In this document: positions 22,194 through 33,563 of the stretch, in pieces
How the letters are laid out: each line of letters opens with the position of its first letter
Position numbering within the stretch: the stretch's first letter is position 1
DNA from: Plantago ovata
Lineage: Eukaryota > Streptophyta > Magnoliopsida > Lamiales > Plantaginaceae
Reading direction: 5' to 3'
DNA: 64,000 bases
Assembly: GCA_028274465.1 (NCBI GenBank)
Contig: CM051458.1
Location: 458,632-522,631 of the forward strand
The notes under the pieces: model-generated
Databases searched by the model: none
What the model saw: only the letters and a program-made list of their open reading frames with translations
What the model was told of the DNA's origin: nothing
Position numbers and translations under genes: made by a program

Positions 22194-23290
22194 CTGTAAC
22201 CTATGAATCAAGAAAAAGTAAGTTAAGAAATGAACAAATTAAGATATGATGTTCATTAATTTTGAAATTACACATGACTCAAGGTTTAATTATTACTAAA
22301 ATTCTTGTTTTGATATGTATACACAAGATGCGAAAAAAACCCACTTAATCAATCACACATCGCAAATATATTCGCAGAGAGATCTATTACATACCAAAAT
22401 GACTTCATATTAACTTAAATAAGTCAGGATTTACTTAATATTAAGTTCAACAAAAAAATTAGGGTTTTTAGATACTCCCATTTCAACTTTTAAAAATTCA
22501 AGTAGTTTTTGCAAGCACCACACAAATATTACAACGACCTATTTTGCCAACGTTCTCTTATATTGAGTTACTTGAAGAAAATAATTTACTAGATCTGAAA
22601 TACCCCTCATACAGAAGATCCAAAACACCCACTTAATCAGTCACATCGCTTATATATGTCGCAAATGGATCTAGTACATAGCAAACTGTAGATCTAGTAC
22701 TAGATCTATTAATGACAAATCATTTAACGAAAAGAATAAGTGGTTATTTTCAATAGTTTATAAGATACACCTTTGAACAAAATTGTTGGAAAAGTAGAAT
22801 CGTGAGTGTTAGCAATATGAAAGAGTGAATGTAAATTTTCAAAAATTGGCCTATTTAACGAGAAGATTTTGAAGCTAGACTTGATTTACTTAAGAAACTT
22901 CAGAGTGGCTTTTGCAAAAAAAGCTAGGGTTTGTAGATAATCTTATATCAACTTCTGATTAGGGTTTCTACAAGCCATCATCAACAATAACAACAACAAG
23001 AGTAAAAAAGAGAACAAATTCTTGAAAACGCCCCCAAACAAAAGAGCTGTTTATGTGTACTCAAATGAAATTACAATAACTCATGAATAACTTCAAAATA
23101 AAAAAACCAAATGAAGGTCAAGCTAAACAAAACCAGATATGTGTACTCAAATGAAGTTACAAGAACTCATAACTGATTGAACTTCTTGAAAACAAAAATA
23201 ATCAACGAAGCGAATTAAATTAAAAGATCTTATTCATTCACAAATCTAGTGATTTTTGGATGGAAAAACAAGAGAAGAAATAAAAATCAC
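22194..23290 (-). other. probable 5' UTR intron of the GATA gene
   Basis: On the minus strand a donor GAG|GTGATTTTTATT at 23290 and an acceptor TTACAG at 22194 bracket 1.1 kb. The acceptor lies 25 bp before the start codon and the donor about 65 bp after a TATA box. Inside, two pairs of diverged direct repeats are visible (GTGTACTCAAATGAA at about 23057 and 23140; ACCCACTTAATCA at about 22338 and 22628). No ORF. The splice sites are inferred only. Confidence 0.45.
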
Positions 23291-23351
23291 CTCAAATCTT
23301 AAGAAAAATATTTAAAACGGATAAGTTGTTTTGACAGAATACAGTAGGTGA

Positions 23352-23364
23352 AAGTATTTATAGC
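23352..23364 (-). promoter_or_regulatory. putative TATA box of the GATA gene
   Basis: Minus strand GCTATAAATACTT, followed on that strand by a leader without ATG up to the proposed donor at 23290. Confidence 0.5.
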
Positions 23365-23570
23365 GGCAGATTAAACTAGTTGGTGAGAATATGCTGAGTT
23401 GGAGATGATTGATGAAATAAATGCACTTACCTCAAAAGTAAATAAAGCAACAACACACTCTACTTAACACTCAACTATAACACAACATTTACAATTCAAT
23501 ACATTTACTCTAAATACATACAATTTGACATCCGACATTTATGGAAAACTGCATCTTGTTACCTATTTAC

Positions 23571-23651
23571 CTTTCTTTTTTTTTTCGTTCTTTTTTTTTT
23601 TTTTTTTGTTGTCTTTTTTCCTTTTTATTTGTTCTTTTTTTTTTTTTTTCC
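23571..23651. repeat. T-rich low-complexity tract
   Basis: About 80 bp made almost only of T runs interrupted by C and G. It lies upstream of the GATA promoter. Confidence 0.85.
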
Positions 23652-23867
23652 ATGTGAAGGCACACATTCTTCCCATAGTAATTGCCTTATAAATTTTAAA
23701 TTCTAATACATAGCATGGAATATACTAGTTCCTTCAAAAATAACAAGAAATTTATAAAAGAATTAATTCATGCGAATACAAGAGATTGTACAAAAGATAA
23801 CATTCATGATATGATTTATTTAAATATATAGAGTATATAGTGGTCATTTTTTAAGTAAATAAATGAT

Positions 23868-24130
23868 AGAGATTAATATTTCACGAGTATACCGTTTCAA
23901 AAATATATATTTCATGAGTATACTAATTACCAGAAAATTAAAAAAAGTGATAAAACTTAAAACCTGAAAAATTCACTCAAATTAAATTAATAATTACCAA
24001 ATAAATCATAGAAATTAACATTTCATGAGTATACCGTTTCCAAAAAAATCATGAGTATACTAATGACCCCAAAATTATAAAGAGTGATAAAACTTAAAGC
24101 TTCACTCAAATTAAATGAATAATTACCAAA
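23868..24130. repeat. tandem duplication of a ~130-bp unit
   Basis: Two diverged copies, each containing ATTTCA(C/T)GAGTATACCG, CATGAGTATACTAAT, GTGATAAAACTTAAA, TTCACTCAAATTAAAT and AATAATTACCAAATAA. Confidence 0.75.
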
Positions 24131-25940
24131 TAATTTTAGAAGAAACTATACAAATTACAAGTAATTTCTATTTAAACTACAGAATAAATACTACACTGTG
24201 TGTTTACTTGGCTCAAACGAAATAGTAATTATTATTATCACAATTAAAACAAAATTTGAAATTTATTTCCAGTATCCAATTTTTAATTATGATTAATATG
24301 AAAATTTTGAAATAAATTGATTGATTTTTCTTGATTGCAAATTGATTATGCTTGCCTATATATCGTAACTATCATATTTTTTAAATTGAATAAATAGCTT
24401 TCTAAAATAAAAGACCTTATGGTAATTATTAGTACTGCAACATTTAGTTATTGAAAACATAAATACGACTTCTATAATATTTTTATAAGTTTAGTAGCGT
24501 TATATTTTTATAAATTTTTAGCAATGATTAAATGAGTAAATTCAAACTAGATATCATATTATAATAATTTTAATATTATGGTTTTTATTAAATTTATGCA
24601 TGAAATTGTACTTTGGGATAGTGTGGGTATTAAATTGTTTTATCTATTTTCTTTATTAAGTGATATGTAAGACAAAACATAATAGCTAGTTTGTAGAGGG
24701 TATTCAATGTTTAAACATTGATCTAACACAAGAATGTGTTAGATTAATGTTTTTTTAGTCTACATTTTGATCGCATTCAAGACAAAACCATATTATCTAG
24801 TTCTCTGTTCTAAGATTAAAGATCTTGAAACATATTAAAGTAATGAGTAATCATATGAATGCTCTTAAAATTTGTTTAGCAAATTACCTCTATAAAGTTT
24901 TCTATAAGGTGTACTACATATATAAATGTAGGCAAATTACCCCCTCAATATTTTTTAAATGGAGCAAGCTAACCTGTTGCATTGCATAAAAACATATTAT
25001 TTAGATAACAAGGGGTAATCAGCACATATTTAGAAAATATATGGGGTAATCTACACTTCAAATAAATACATGAGTCTTCTTGCCTATTACGTAAAATAAT
25101 AGGGGTAATGCGACAAAAAAAACTCATTTTACTTCAGATAAGAGAACTGAAACCCTAATTGGTGTATCTTTATTATATCGATATGATCAATCATGTCTTT
25201 ATGAATTCAACACAATCAATTTCTTGTCGTAATATAAATCTGTTCTTACTAAACATGTGATAACCATAATAGGTGGGTCCCATCCCATTTTTCTACAAGA
25301 TTAGAAATAGATAAGCTAACTAATGATACTAAATTATGTCCAATACATCTAAGGCGTCTAGGGCGAACAACGACGATCTTGTTTTGAGATTGTCACACCT
25401 CCGGACTGCATACACCTCCCAGAAGGCTACACTTCAAACATTAAGATAAAGACAGGTCAACGAGAGTAGTACTTACGAAGGTCCAGGTCTACGAAATAGC
25501 GCACAAATAAGAGGATGAATGAAAAGGAAAAAGAACCAGTCAAACAAGAATCCTCATCGAAGCCCAGGAATTTGAGCAACGAAGAAGGGGATACGATGAC
25601 ACTCGAAAGGTTTACGATGCGAAAGGAGATAAAGATCATCACCCAATCATCATCACAATAATTACCACTTTAATCGTCTAAGATCCAAATATTGGCAGTA
25701 ATAATGGAGAAAATGTTAAATGTTAGGTGGCCATGGCCCATGGCTTTGAATGCTAAGAACAAAAACTATGGCGGTTTATACTTTACATCAAGCCCGTGCC
25801 AATCAAACTACCTACACAGTCGCACTTGTTATCTCACGGAACAAATAATCAAGGGAACCTAGATAACTGCCCCGTCAACGGTATAATTCTCACTGTCTCT
25901 GAAAGAACAGTATGAGTAGATTCACACATTGCCAGGAAAA
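24131..25940. other. AT-rich intergenic; one strong hairpin
   Basis: No gene found. A near-perfect hairpin lies at 24713-24752 (18-bp arms, 4-base AGAA loop) followed by seven T. Blocks resembling GCAAATTACC and its complement GGGGTAATG at 24880-25110 may be TIRs of a decayed element, without a confirmed target duplication. Confidence 0.5.
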
Positions 25941-26049
25941 AAGCGCGTATCATTGAGATATGTTGACACTTATCACACACCCATATTTATAACTTCTAAT
26001 ATGTCGCCTTTGATGAAAGTGAGATACCACTTAAAATTTCAGGAGGTAG

Positions 26050-27190
26050 TGACATCGGTGAACCAGATGTTCCATTAGTAGTTTGGGTGGTCATTGCGAC
26101 ATATTGGATAAAAAAGTCTTGATTGACACATGAAGCTTAACAAACATCATATTTACCCGTACATTGAGGGAAATTAAGATCAATGTTATAGGCATGACTG
26201 ATGTGGTGAGCTCCATGACCGGATTCAGAGGCACCAAGATCCCACCTATTGGAAAAATAAATTTGATAGTCTCAGTGAGAATCGACTCTCAAAGAATAAC
26301 TAGACATGTCTCATTTCTTGTGGTGAACAATGAAGAAAAAATTGTTGAGATACTAGAGGAAATGAAAGATCCAGAAGAATACAAAATTATTCCAAAAGAA
26401 CTGACTGCACCAACTTCGAAGAAAAGGTTCCTTCAACAATTCAAGATATCGCCAAAGGACACGATCAAAGAGATACATCTCATAGAAGAAGAGCCATAAA
26501 AGGTTACTAAAATTGGTACGGAATGCAACTTGAGGTGGAGCATAAATTAATACAATGTTGAAGAGAAAATGTAGGTGTTTTTGCATGGAGTAGCGAAGAT
26601 TTATTGGGATAGACCCATAGGATGGCATTCACCGTCTGAACGTGGACCCTGCCATAACCCATATAAGACAAAAACAAAAAGACTTAAGCCCACAAGAAGA
26701 TCATAGCAGCGGAGGTTGACCGACTGCTTAAGGTGTGTCATATCAAGGAGGTTAGATATTCATATTGGATATGTAATGTATATCTATTAAAAAAATAACA
26801 TATTTGAAGTGGAGAATGTGCAACGATTTCACAAGGCTCAACAAACAATGCCTGAAGGATTCATATACGCTTTGAAGAATTGACCAACTAGTTTGATTCA
26901 ACTACCGAATGTGCCTTGCTAAGCTTTATGAACGCCTCTAAAGGCTTCTTTCAAACTCGTATGGCGGAACAAGACACTCCAAAAACAACATTCTTCGCAA
27001 CGGGAGGGGTATACTATTTTAATGTGATGCCATTCGGATTAAAGAACGCAGGAGCAACTTATTAATGACTGGTAAATCAGATGTTCAAAGAAGAATTGGA
27101 AAAGACAATGGAGGTCTATGTCGACGACTTGTTAGTAAAGAGCATGGTTGAAACTTGAACGCAAGACTTAATAACCATAAAATAAACCAA
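26050..27190 (+). pseudogene. Ty3/Gypsy pol relic (protease to reverse transcriptase)
   Basis: The protease region reads VLIDT-stop-SLTNIIF at about 26116-26150, where the retropepsin active site should be DTGSS; a TGA replaces the Gly codon. An open stretch follows (26164-26499) with MTGFRGTKIPPIGKINL, typical of the region after the Gypsy protease active site. Reverse transcriptase motifs at 26808-27160 are KWRMCNDFTRLNKQCLKDSY, FNVMPFGLKNAGAT-like sequence, and EVYVDDLLVKSM with an intact YVDD, but separated by stops and frame changes. No LTRs were located. It cannot be functional. Confidence 0.75.
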
Positions 27191-28289
27191 CTTAACAAGG
27201 AAGTCTAACTTTATCCTCCAATCACGGAGTTAGTGAATCTAGTCGAGTCACACATTCCAGTCTACGCATGACTAGATAACACTAAGAAAGCACGAAAAAA
27301 GATGCAAGGCGGAGAACACACCTTGTAGAGTAAAAATTATATAACCATACACATTAGTTTGTCCATGTGATCATGGTTACGTTCTGTCATTCATGATCAT
27401 CGTTGACAATACTAACTTGAACTTTTTAGCTATCAATCTAAATGACAATTGCAGTGAAGGTTCATTTCTCATCATGTCAAGGTCCCATGTCGTTTTCCTT
27501 AACCATGTGAAGCAGCTCATATATGATCATGCTCGACCAATTGACTTGGATACGCCAACCCATAATATATAGTGTCCACTTCACCGAGGTATTGGAAAAA
27601 ACAACAAATTGATTTTTACTCACATGTATATCTCAATCCTAAAGACATAAATATCATTGATCAGTTCTACAAACATCTACCTTCTAATAATTTGTATTTA
27701 TTCTGATAGAGATAGACACAATTCATAAACTACACCAGATGTGTATAAATATAACGTATTAGTGTGTTTTTTTTTTTTTAAATTCATATAGTGAATTAAG
27801 TCTAATAATATTTCCAAATCAGTATCTAGATTACAAGTTCAACTTCAACCTTAGTAACCTTCTGTAGTTCTATGGGTATTAAATATCTACCCATCAAAAA
27901 AGAAAAAAAAAAGCAATCTATTTGCAACCAAAAGTTGTTTCCTTCATATGTTCATAGACCATAAACAAAATAAACTTATGCTCCAGATTTCATGAGAATT
28001 AGGGTTTCCATTTCAAAAAAGGAAATATATAATCAATCATAATAAATCAGGGTATATCTAAAAAGGAAATTTTATTTACATGTGTTTGGTGCATGTGATG
28101 TGAGTTGTGTCTATTTATTACTCCTTATTATATTAATAATGTGAACATACTTGAATGTTTGTCACTACTCACAAACTATTAACTGTCCAATTAAGTGATT
28201 ATTGGTTTAATTTGAAATTTGTTTTACATGACAACTTTCTTCATTTATATGACTAGCTGTACAACTAGAACGTTGCTGTTAATGATGGA
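27191..28289. other. AT-rich intergenic
   Basis: No gene, RNA gene or clear transposon end recognised. The first 400 bp may still belong to the decayed Gypsy element. Confidence 0.45.
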
Positions 28290-28690
28290 GAATTGAAAGA
28301 ATTTTTACGATTACAATAGAAAGTTCTTGACACATTTAGAATATTGCATCTAACAATTTTTGAAGAAAAATTGGACTAACAATTAACTTATTTTTTTAAC
28401 TTGAAAAAGAAAATTATTAATTATAATAATGGCATGTGCTAAACCCATAGAATACCGCATTTAATCGTTATAAAGAAGTTAATCAAATTTATTTTAACAA
28501 CATGTGGAAATTAATAATTACAATGGCAGATGAACGACTAGACACATCTAGAATATCAGATCCATTTTAGAAAAAATGTTAAAGACTAATTAAATATTTT
28601 TAAATGGTGAATGAAATTTATTTGTAACGTGAAAATTATTAATTACAATGGCTAGTGCTTGACACATTTAGAATATCTCATCCAATCAAT
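28290..28690. repeat. degenerate tandem repeat, ~4 copies of ~115 bp
   Basis: Recurring blocks: AAAATTATTAATTA, then ATGGCA/ATGGCTAGTGCTTGACA, then CACATTTAGAATAT and a (G/T)CATCCAATC-like end, about 110-130 bp apart. Copies are clearly diverged. No coding content. Confidence 0.6.
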
Positions 28691-29809
28691 TCCAAATTCA
28701 ATCAAAAATACTAACCAATAATCCTCGATTACACAATCACCCTACAATTACTTCCTACAAGAAAAACGGTAATTATGAAATCTTTAGTTTTCTTTTTCTG
28801 TTAGACCATAATTATGAAAAACCATAATCCATCACTATACCAAAATCACATTTCTTACATCATCATTCATCACTACTCAAAATCACATTGTATTGACATT
28901 CTTGCTCTTATTTTCCGTATTATATTATTATATATTATATACTTTTCATATTTGACAACTAAATTAAGGGCCTTAAGACCATTCAAATTGTCATGATATG
29001 ATATAATAGTCGTTTCGAAATAATCAAGTATGTGAACCCAAAACTTGATTTATTGATGTGTGATGTGTGAAAAAAATATTTTTGTACAAGGAGAATTGAG
29101 AGATATCTTCTGAACTCACAGTTTTCTGCCAATGATCATTATGGGCCCGTTTCTGACGATGATTACGACTTCTCAAGTACTTCACTCTGTCTTTGTTCCT
29201 TTAGCGGAGAACTTTTCGTTATTGTATTGTAATATGCCCACCTCCGTGTCACCGGACCTACACTAATAGCCATAGTGTGACTCTATTTTAGATCTCAACT
29301 AAATTGTTCTAAAGTGTTTTGAAACTAATCTGTATAATGACTCAATGAATTGTTTTCTGGTTATGTGTGATATAATACCGTGTTTATATAATGTATATAT
29401 ATTTCTGAAACATGTGCTTGATCCGATAAGAGTGTCAAGATATCTTCTTATGAGTTGGTAGCTTCCCTCCACTAAGTTTGTAGCTCATCCCTTACTTCCT
29501 TTTCAGTAAACTAGTGGTGGTTTGATTTTGAGGACGTGTCTGTTGGAGTAATTAAAGCGAGTTGAAGTATATGTGGATTTGCATGAAAGTTGCTTTGGTG
29601 TTGTTGTAGTCCGAGGGAGGTTTTGATCTTGATGATTATTTAGTTAAGTTGTAGTATGAGAATTTGTATTTATGAGGGTTTTGTTGTAAATTGTTATTCG
29701 GTGTAATTGGGATTAGATGTTATGTATTACCTTGAGTTGATTTTGTTATATTTTGAGGATATAAAAGTAGAGGCTTCGTGTTGGCGTGAGCTCATCTCAC
29801 GAATTTTTT

Positions 29810-29810
29810 A

Positions 29811-29857
<47 letters not shown>

Positions 29858-30010
29858 TTGAAATGGCCAATCTAACATACTATACTCCTATACTACTCCT
29901 TAACCACCTAATAACTCAAAATATCCTAAACCATCTTATGCCTCAATCGGGGTCGAACTCTCGACCTAGCTCTCCTTGCTACTCCAACACCCTAACCACT
30001 CGGCCACCCT
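29810..30010 (-). mobile_element. tRNA-derived SINE with (AAT)n tail
   Basis: Minus strand: 5' end GGGTGGCCGAGTGGTTAGGG, similar to the A-box half of Ser/Leu tRNAs; B-box-like GAGAGTTCGACCCC about 50 bp later; then a 100-bp body and a tail of about 15 AAT units (TTA on the plus strand, 29812-29857). CATCTCA occurs near both ends but not directly adjacent, so I do not assert a target duplication. It belongs to a different family from the other SINEs here. Confidence 0.7.
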
Positions 30011-30173
30011 TATAACTCCCCATCTCATGATACACTGCCAAATGTTTGAAGTATTTTTTATTATGGGCATTACTTCTAATTCATTACTTCGCATTTACTC
30101 GTTTAAAAATCTTATGGTTCAGTTTCTCAAAATTTTACGTGGTTAGTCTATATTATACAGTTGTGTTGAAGGG

Positions 30174-30962
30174 TAGTTCGTGCTTCCTATTAAGTTCGTA
30201 CTAAACCGTCACAGGAAACTACTTAAGTCTTCTTCATGTAGCTTCCTCGTACATGAAAGAGACAGGAGGGGGGGTTAGTGCCCGGTCTGTCAAGGATCAG
30301 ACCGGAGGGACGACTTTACGTGTAGGGATCGGAGTTGAAGGGCTTCCCTAGTAAGAGTAATAAATGTGGTAGGTGAGTGATAGGTGAAAGTTATGATTTC
30401 TTACCTTGGGATTATGAATGAGTCCCTTATATACTTGTAGTATTTTATTGTCACTTTATGTAGGATCGTGACAAGTGTCCGACTGAGATAGAAGCCTCCT
30501 TTGGCCCAAGCCCATTAAGGAGGTCCATGGGCTTTGACCCAAACATCTTGACTAGGGTTTGGAGGGCACTATTGACTTTTCGGGTCTCATGGAATATTCC
30601 GGAAGGCGGGCCCCACAGGGACCGACCATGGGTGGTCGACCTGGGTCCTCGAGCCTTCCTCTCTGATATTCATGGTTTGAGTAGTGCTCTGCCTAGTCTC
30701 CTTTGGAGGGTGTCACCTTGACGTAAGGTCCTCCTCGAGCCCTAGAGATGCTCCTCGCGCCTCTCTTCTGTCTTGTCCTTGTAGTGAACTTATCTTGAGG
30801 GTCGGCCTCACAGTGATGGTCGGACCATATGTTGGTCGAGCCACACTCAAGTGACGTACTTGGGTGTGGTCGAGCCCCTTGAGGGATGACCCTTGAAGCT
30901 TCGTCGCGCTCTTAGACCGCTACAGTTCGTACATGCGAACTGGACATATTTTAACACCAACA
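30174..30962 (-). mobile_element. solo LTR (789 bp), same family as 33564-34570
   Basis: Perfect 5-bp target duplication AGTTG (30169-30173 and 30963-30967). The minus strand starts TGTTGGTGTT and ends TTCAACA. It shares with 33564-34570, in the opposite orientation, ACACGTAAAGTCGTCCCTCC, GACACTTGTCACGATC and GGCCCAAGCCCAT. No internal retrotransposon sequence remains, so it arose by LTR-LTR recombination. It sits in the decayed GATA duplicate. Confidence 0.9.
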
Positions 30963-31399
30963 AGTTGCACTGTAGTGTTGGTGATGCTTTGTATATTTAA
31001 ATTTGCAACATATAAAACACATGCTAAAAGTGTGTGGTATAATTCAAAAACACTAGAAGCACTACAACGTGACACAGACTAGAAAAATCCCTATTTCATT
31101 TTGTTTTAAGCTTCCCAAACACCATCTACGAAAAATCTAGCCACTCAGACTAATCCAGAATGCACAACAACTATCTTTCATATTATTAAGAAATTGAGAT
31201 GATACTCATGATGTGCAACTTCAGTAATGGATCTAAGGGGAAAAAAAATACATTTATCAAATAACCATAGGTTTAATTCATCATAAACCACAATTAGAAG
31301 TAATGAATCCAAGGAAAAATAAGCATTCATCAAACAACACAAAAGTATCATCTTAAAATTGAATATTGTGTCTTAATTAAAACTGCATAATTCAATCGC

Positions 31400-31905
31400 T
31401 CATCTGGAAACTTTCTTCAACGAGCGTGAATGGTTCAATACACACTTATTGCAAAAGGTCTACACAAAAAAAAAAAAAAACAAAAAAAAACAAAAACAAA
31501 TAAAACAAATTAAGACTCAAAAGTTATTATCTTTCACTTTTCAATATGGACATATGCATGTATCAATAATTCAAAAGTTTCACGTGAGAAAGACCACGCA
31601 TTAGGGTTTTGCAATTGCCATAATTAAGCTCGCCTCGCCAGAACCTTTATGCCACAATGGAGAAGTTGTAGCACTACAATATACACACATCTTTGCTTTA
31701 TTGATCATAGATGTGTTGTTTGCGACTAGGATTTGCAAATCCAATACAAGGCAAAGACCCTCCAGCCAAGCCGTCGGGCAATAAACTCGGGTAGATATAC
31801 TGGCCTCAAGGAACCCCCCCCCCCCCCCCCCCCGGGTAAGGATTTCAGCACCATTGCCCTCATGGACGAGGAGCTAACCATATCTCCAGTATGCACCTAC
31901 GAATT
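31400..31905 (-). pseudogene. broken copy of the GATA-type gene (exons 2 and 3)
   Basis: Equivalent of exon 3 at 31400-31459: CNKC becomes CNKCVLNH, and the acceptor AG is kept. Equivalent of exon 2 at about 31640-31900: the finger reads CVYCSATTSPLWHKGSGE, the donor GT is changed to GC, 6 bp are lost at the finger, and a run of 20 C (31814-31833) disrupts the middle. Exon 1 is absent because the copy stops at a TRIM insertion. Not functional. Confidence 0.8.
31814..31833. repeat. poly-C run (20 C)
   Basis: Homopolymer inside the pseudogene where the parent gene has a short CCCCCC run. The exact length in the assembly is uncertain. Confidence 0.8.
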
Positions 31906-31937
31906 CACCATTCCATTTATAACATTAATACAAAAAT

Positions 31938-32489
31938 TGTAACGACCCGACCAATCCGGCCGGCGTGGTTACTCCTGGATGGACCCACACACGTCCCAAC
32001 AGTATGATATTGTCCGCTTTGGACCTGAGCCCGCACGGATTTGCTTTTGGAATCACCCAAAAGGCCTCATACCATGTGAGAGTGGTGGTCTAACATATAT
32101 ACCCTTTATTCCACTCACTCTTAAGCGATGTGGGATGCGGGGCATTACAAACTACCCCCTTAAAGCCTCGATGTCCTCGTCGAGCGCCTTAAGTGGTGGG
32201 AGTGACAAACTGACAATAACCTTTACCAACCGTCCACCCGGTGCGGGCTTTGGATTGATCTAGGCTCCGATACCATTTGTAACGACCCGACCAATCCGGC
32301 CGGCGTGGTTACTCCTAGACGGACCCACACACGTCTCAACAGTATGATATTGTCCGCTTTAGGCCTGAGCCCGCACGGATTTGTTTTTGGAATCAACCAA
32401 AAGGCCTCATACCATGTGAGAGTGGTGGTCTAACATATATACCCTTTATTCCACTCACTCTTAAGCGATGTGGGATGTGGGGCATTACA
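31938..32489 (-). mobile_element. TRIM retrotransposon (552 bp), distinct from Cassandra
   Basis: Two 212-bp LTRs, 31938-32149 and 32278-32489, about 96% alike. Reading on the minus strand: LTR starts TGTAATGCCCCACATCCC and ends GGTCGTTACA. The primer-binding site TGGTATCGGAGCC (32263-32275) is close to the initiator Met-tRNA complement. The internal region is only 128 bp, and a purine tract AAGGGGGTAG (32152-32161) precedes the 3' LTR. No coding capacity. The flanking pentamers AAAAT and ATAGC differ, so a target duplication is not seen. Confidence 0.88.
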
Positions 32490-32499
32490 ATAGCTATCA

Positions 32500-32900
32500 G
32501 AAACATGCTAGTCAAGTTTAAGTCCATAACAATGATGCTTAAAATAATAACACCAGCTTTCTTAATACCATAACAGATGATCTTTATACTATAACGTGTG
32601 CGTTGAAAACAATAATAAGCAGAGACATACTAGGCAATCTATATACCATAGCAATGATTAGAACTATAACACCATCTCTTCAAACAACAACATATAAACT
32701 TAAAACAATAACAAGCAGAAACATGATAGACAATTTAAACCATAGTAATGATGCTTAAAACTATGACATCAGGTCTTAATACCATAACAAAGGGTGCTAT
32801 AAAGCTATAACATATGCGTTTAAGAAACAATAACAAGCAGTAACATGCTCGACAAGCTAAACACCATAACGATAATGCTTAAAACCATAAGGCACGTACA
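32500..32900. repeat. AACCATAAC-type degenerate repeat (copy 1)
   Basis: Short recurring modules: ACCATAACAATGATGCTTAA, AAACTATAAC, ACATATGCGTTTAA, AATAACAAGCAGAAACATG and CTAGACAAGCTAA. The same modules in the same order are found at 49560-50060, so the two tracts belong to one family. Confidence 0.65.
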
Positions 32901-33019
32901 TAATTACTGTTCATATTCAATTTTTGGAATTATTTTCATATCATAAGAGCTAGCTTCTTCGTCAACAGCTATACCACACAAAATCAAACCAATCTCACTC
33001 ACATTCATCATTCACCACC

Positions 33020-33525
33020 ATTCCAAATCATCACGCAATAACAAAATCACACTGAAAAATGAGAGATGAGAGAGAAAGTAAATTTGAAGAGATATAAAGT
33101 AGATCTGACCGGAGACGGTGGCGATAGATTGAGGCGGCGGTGGTAGCATGGAGAGGCGTAGATGTTGGGCTGAGGCTGAGGTGGTTGTGGTGTGGTGAGG
33201 TGTAGGCGGTGGTGGCGGCATGGTGAGGTGTAGGTGGTGGTGGCGGAAGAAGGAGGAGTGGAGGAGAAGATTTTCAAATATGAGAATTTTAGAGAGAGAA
33301 AGATCATGGTGGTATAGTTAGATTGAGGGTTACTTGTCTATTTATATTAAAACTAGCTGACAAATTTTTTATTGACCTGACCGAGAATTTTGGTTTTTTA
33401 GATAAAAACTAGTCTTTCCTACTATAGGAAAGGTCTACCTCTCTATATACTTACTCTATATTTATTTATAGCGAAAAGTTAGATGCTACTACACAAAATA
33501 AAAATTTAGAGGGCAGTGGCAAGCT
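33020..33525 (-). repeat. dispersed repeat with promoter-like head (copy 2)
   Basis: Inverted relative to copy 1 at 16331-16735. On the minus strand: AGAGGTAGACC..., TTTAGATAAAAAACC, GTCAGCTAGTTTTAATATAAATAGACAA (TATA motif at 33337-33346), CTCTCTCTC, then a 200-bp stretch rich in CACCACC/GCC with an open frame beginning ATGATC at about 33307. The frame is Pro/His/Thr-rich low complexity and I do not call it a gene. Confidence 0.6.
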
Positions 33526-33563
33526 ACTTTAAGTGTCATTCTCTCAGTAATTATCTAAGGTAC

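Larger units (their letters stand above)
28742..31937. repeat. decayed duplicate of the GATA locus, enlarged by insertions
   Basis: Corresponds to 19697-21360. Matching landmarks in order: ATTACTTCCTACAAG (28747); GTGGTTAGTCTATATTATAC (30140); CATATAAAACACATGCTAAA (31008); CTTTCTTCAACGAGCG (31411); exon 2 equivalent (31640-31900); CCATTTATAACATTAATA (31914). It is interrupted by a SINE (about 29810-30010) and a solo LTR (30174-30962), and ends where a TRIM is inserted (31938). Divergence is moderate, and the exon 1 part is missing. Confidence 0.75.

Noticed and set aside
24880..25110. Possible TIR element with GCAAATTACC ends
   Set aside because: Inverted blocks are short and no target duplication could be matched.
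29941..30010. tRNA-Ser or tRNA-Leu gene on the minus strand
   Set aside because: A- and B-box similarity exists but no foldable cloverleaf with acceptor stem was seen, and a SINE body with AAT tail follows.
33012..33307. Pro/His/Thr-rich minus-strand ORFs
   Set aside because: Product of a CACCACC/GCC-rich run inside a dispersed repeat; low complexity.
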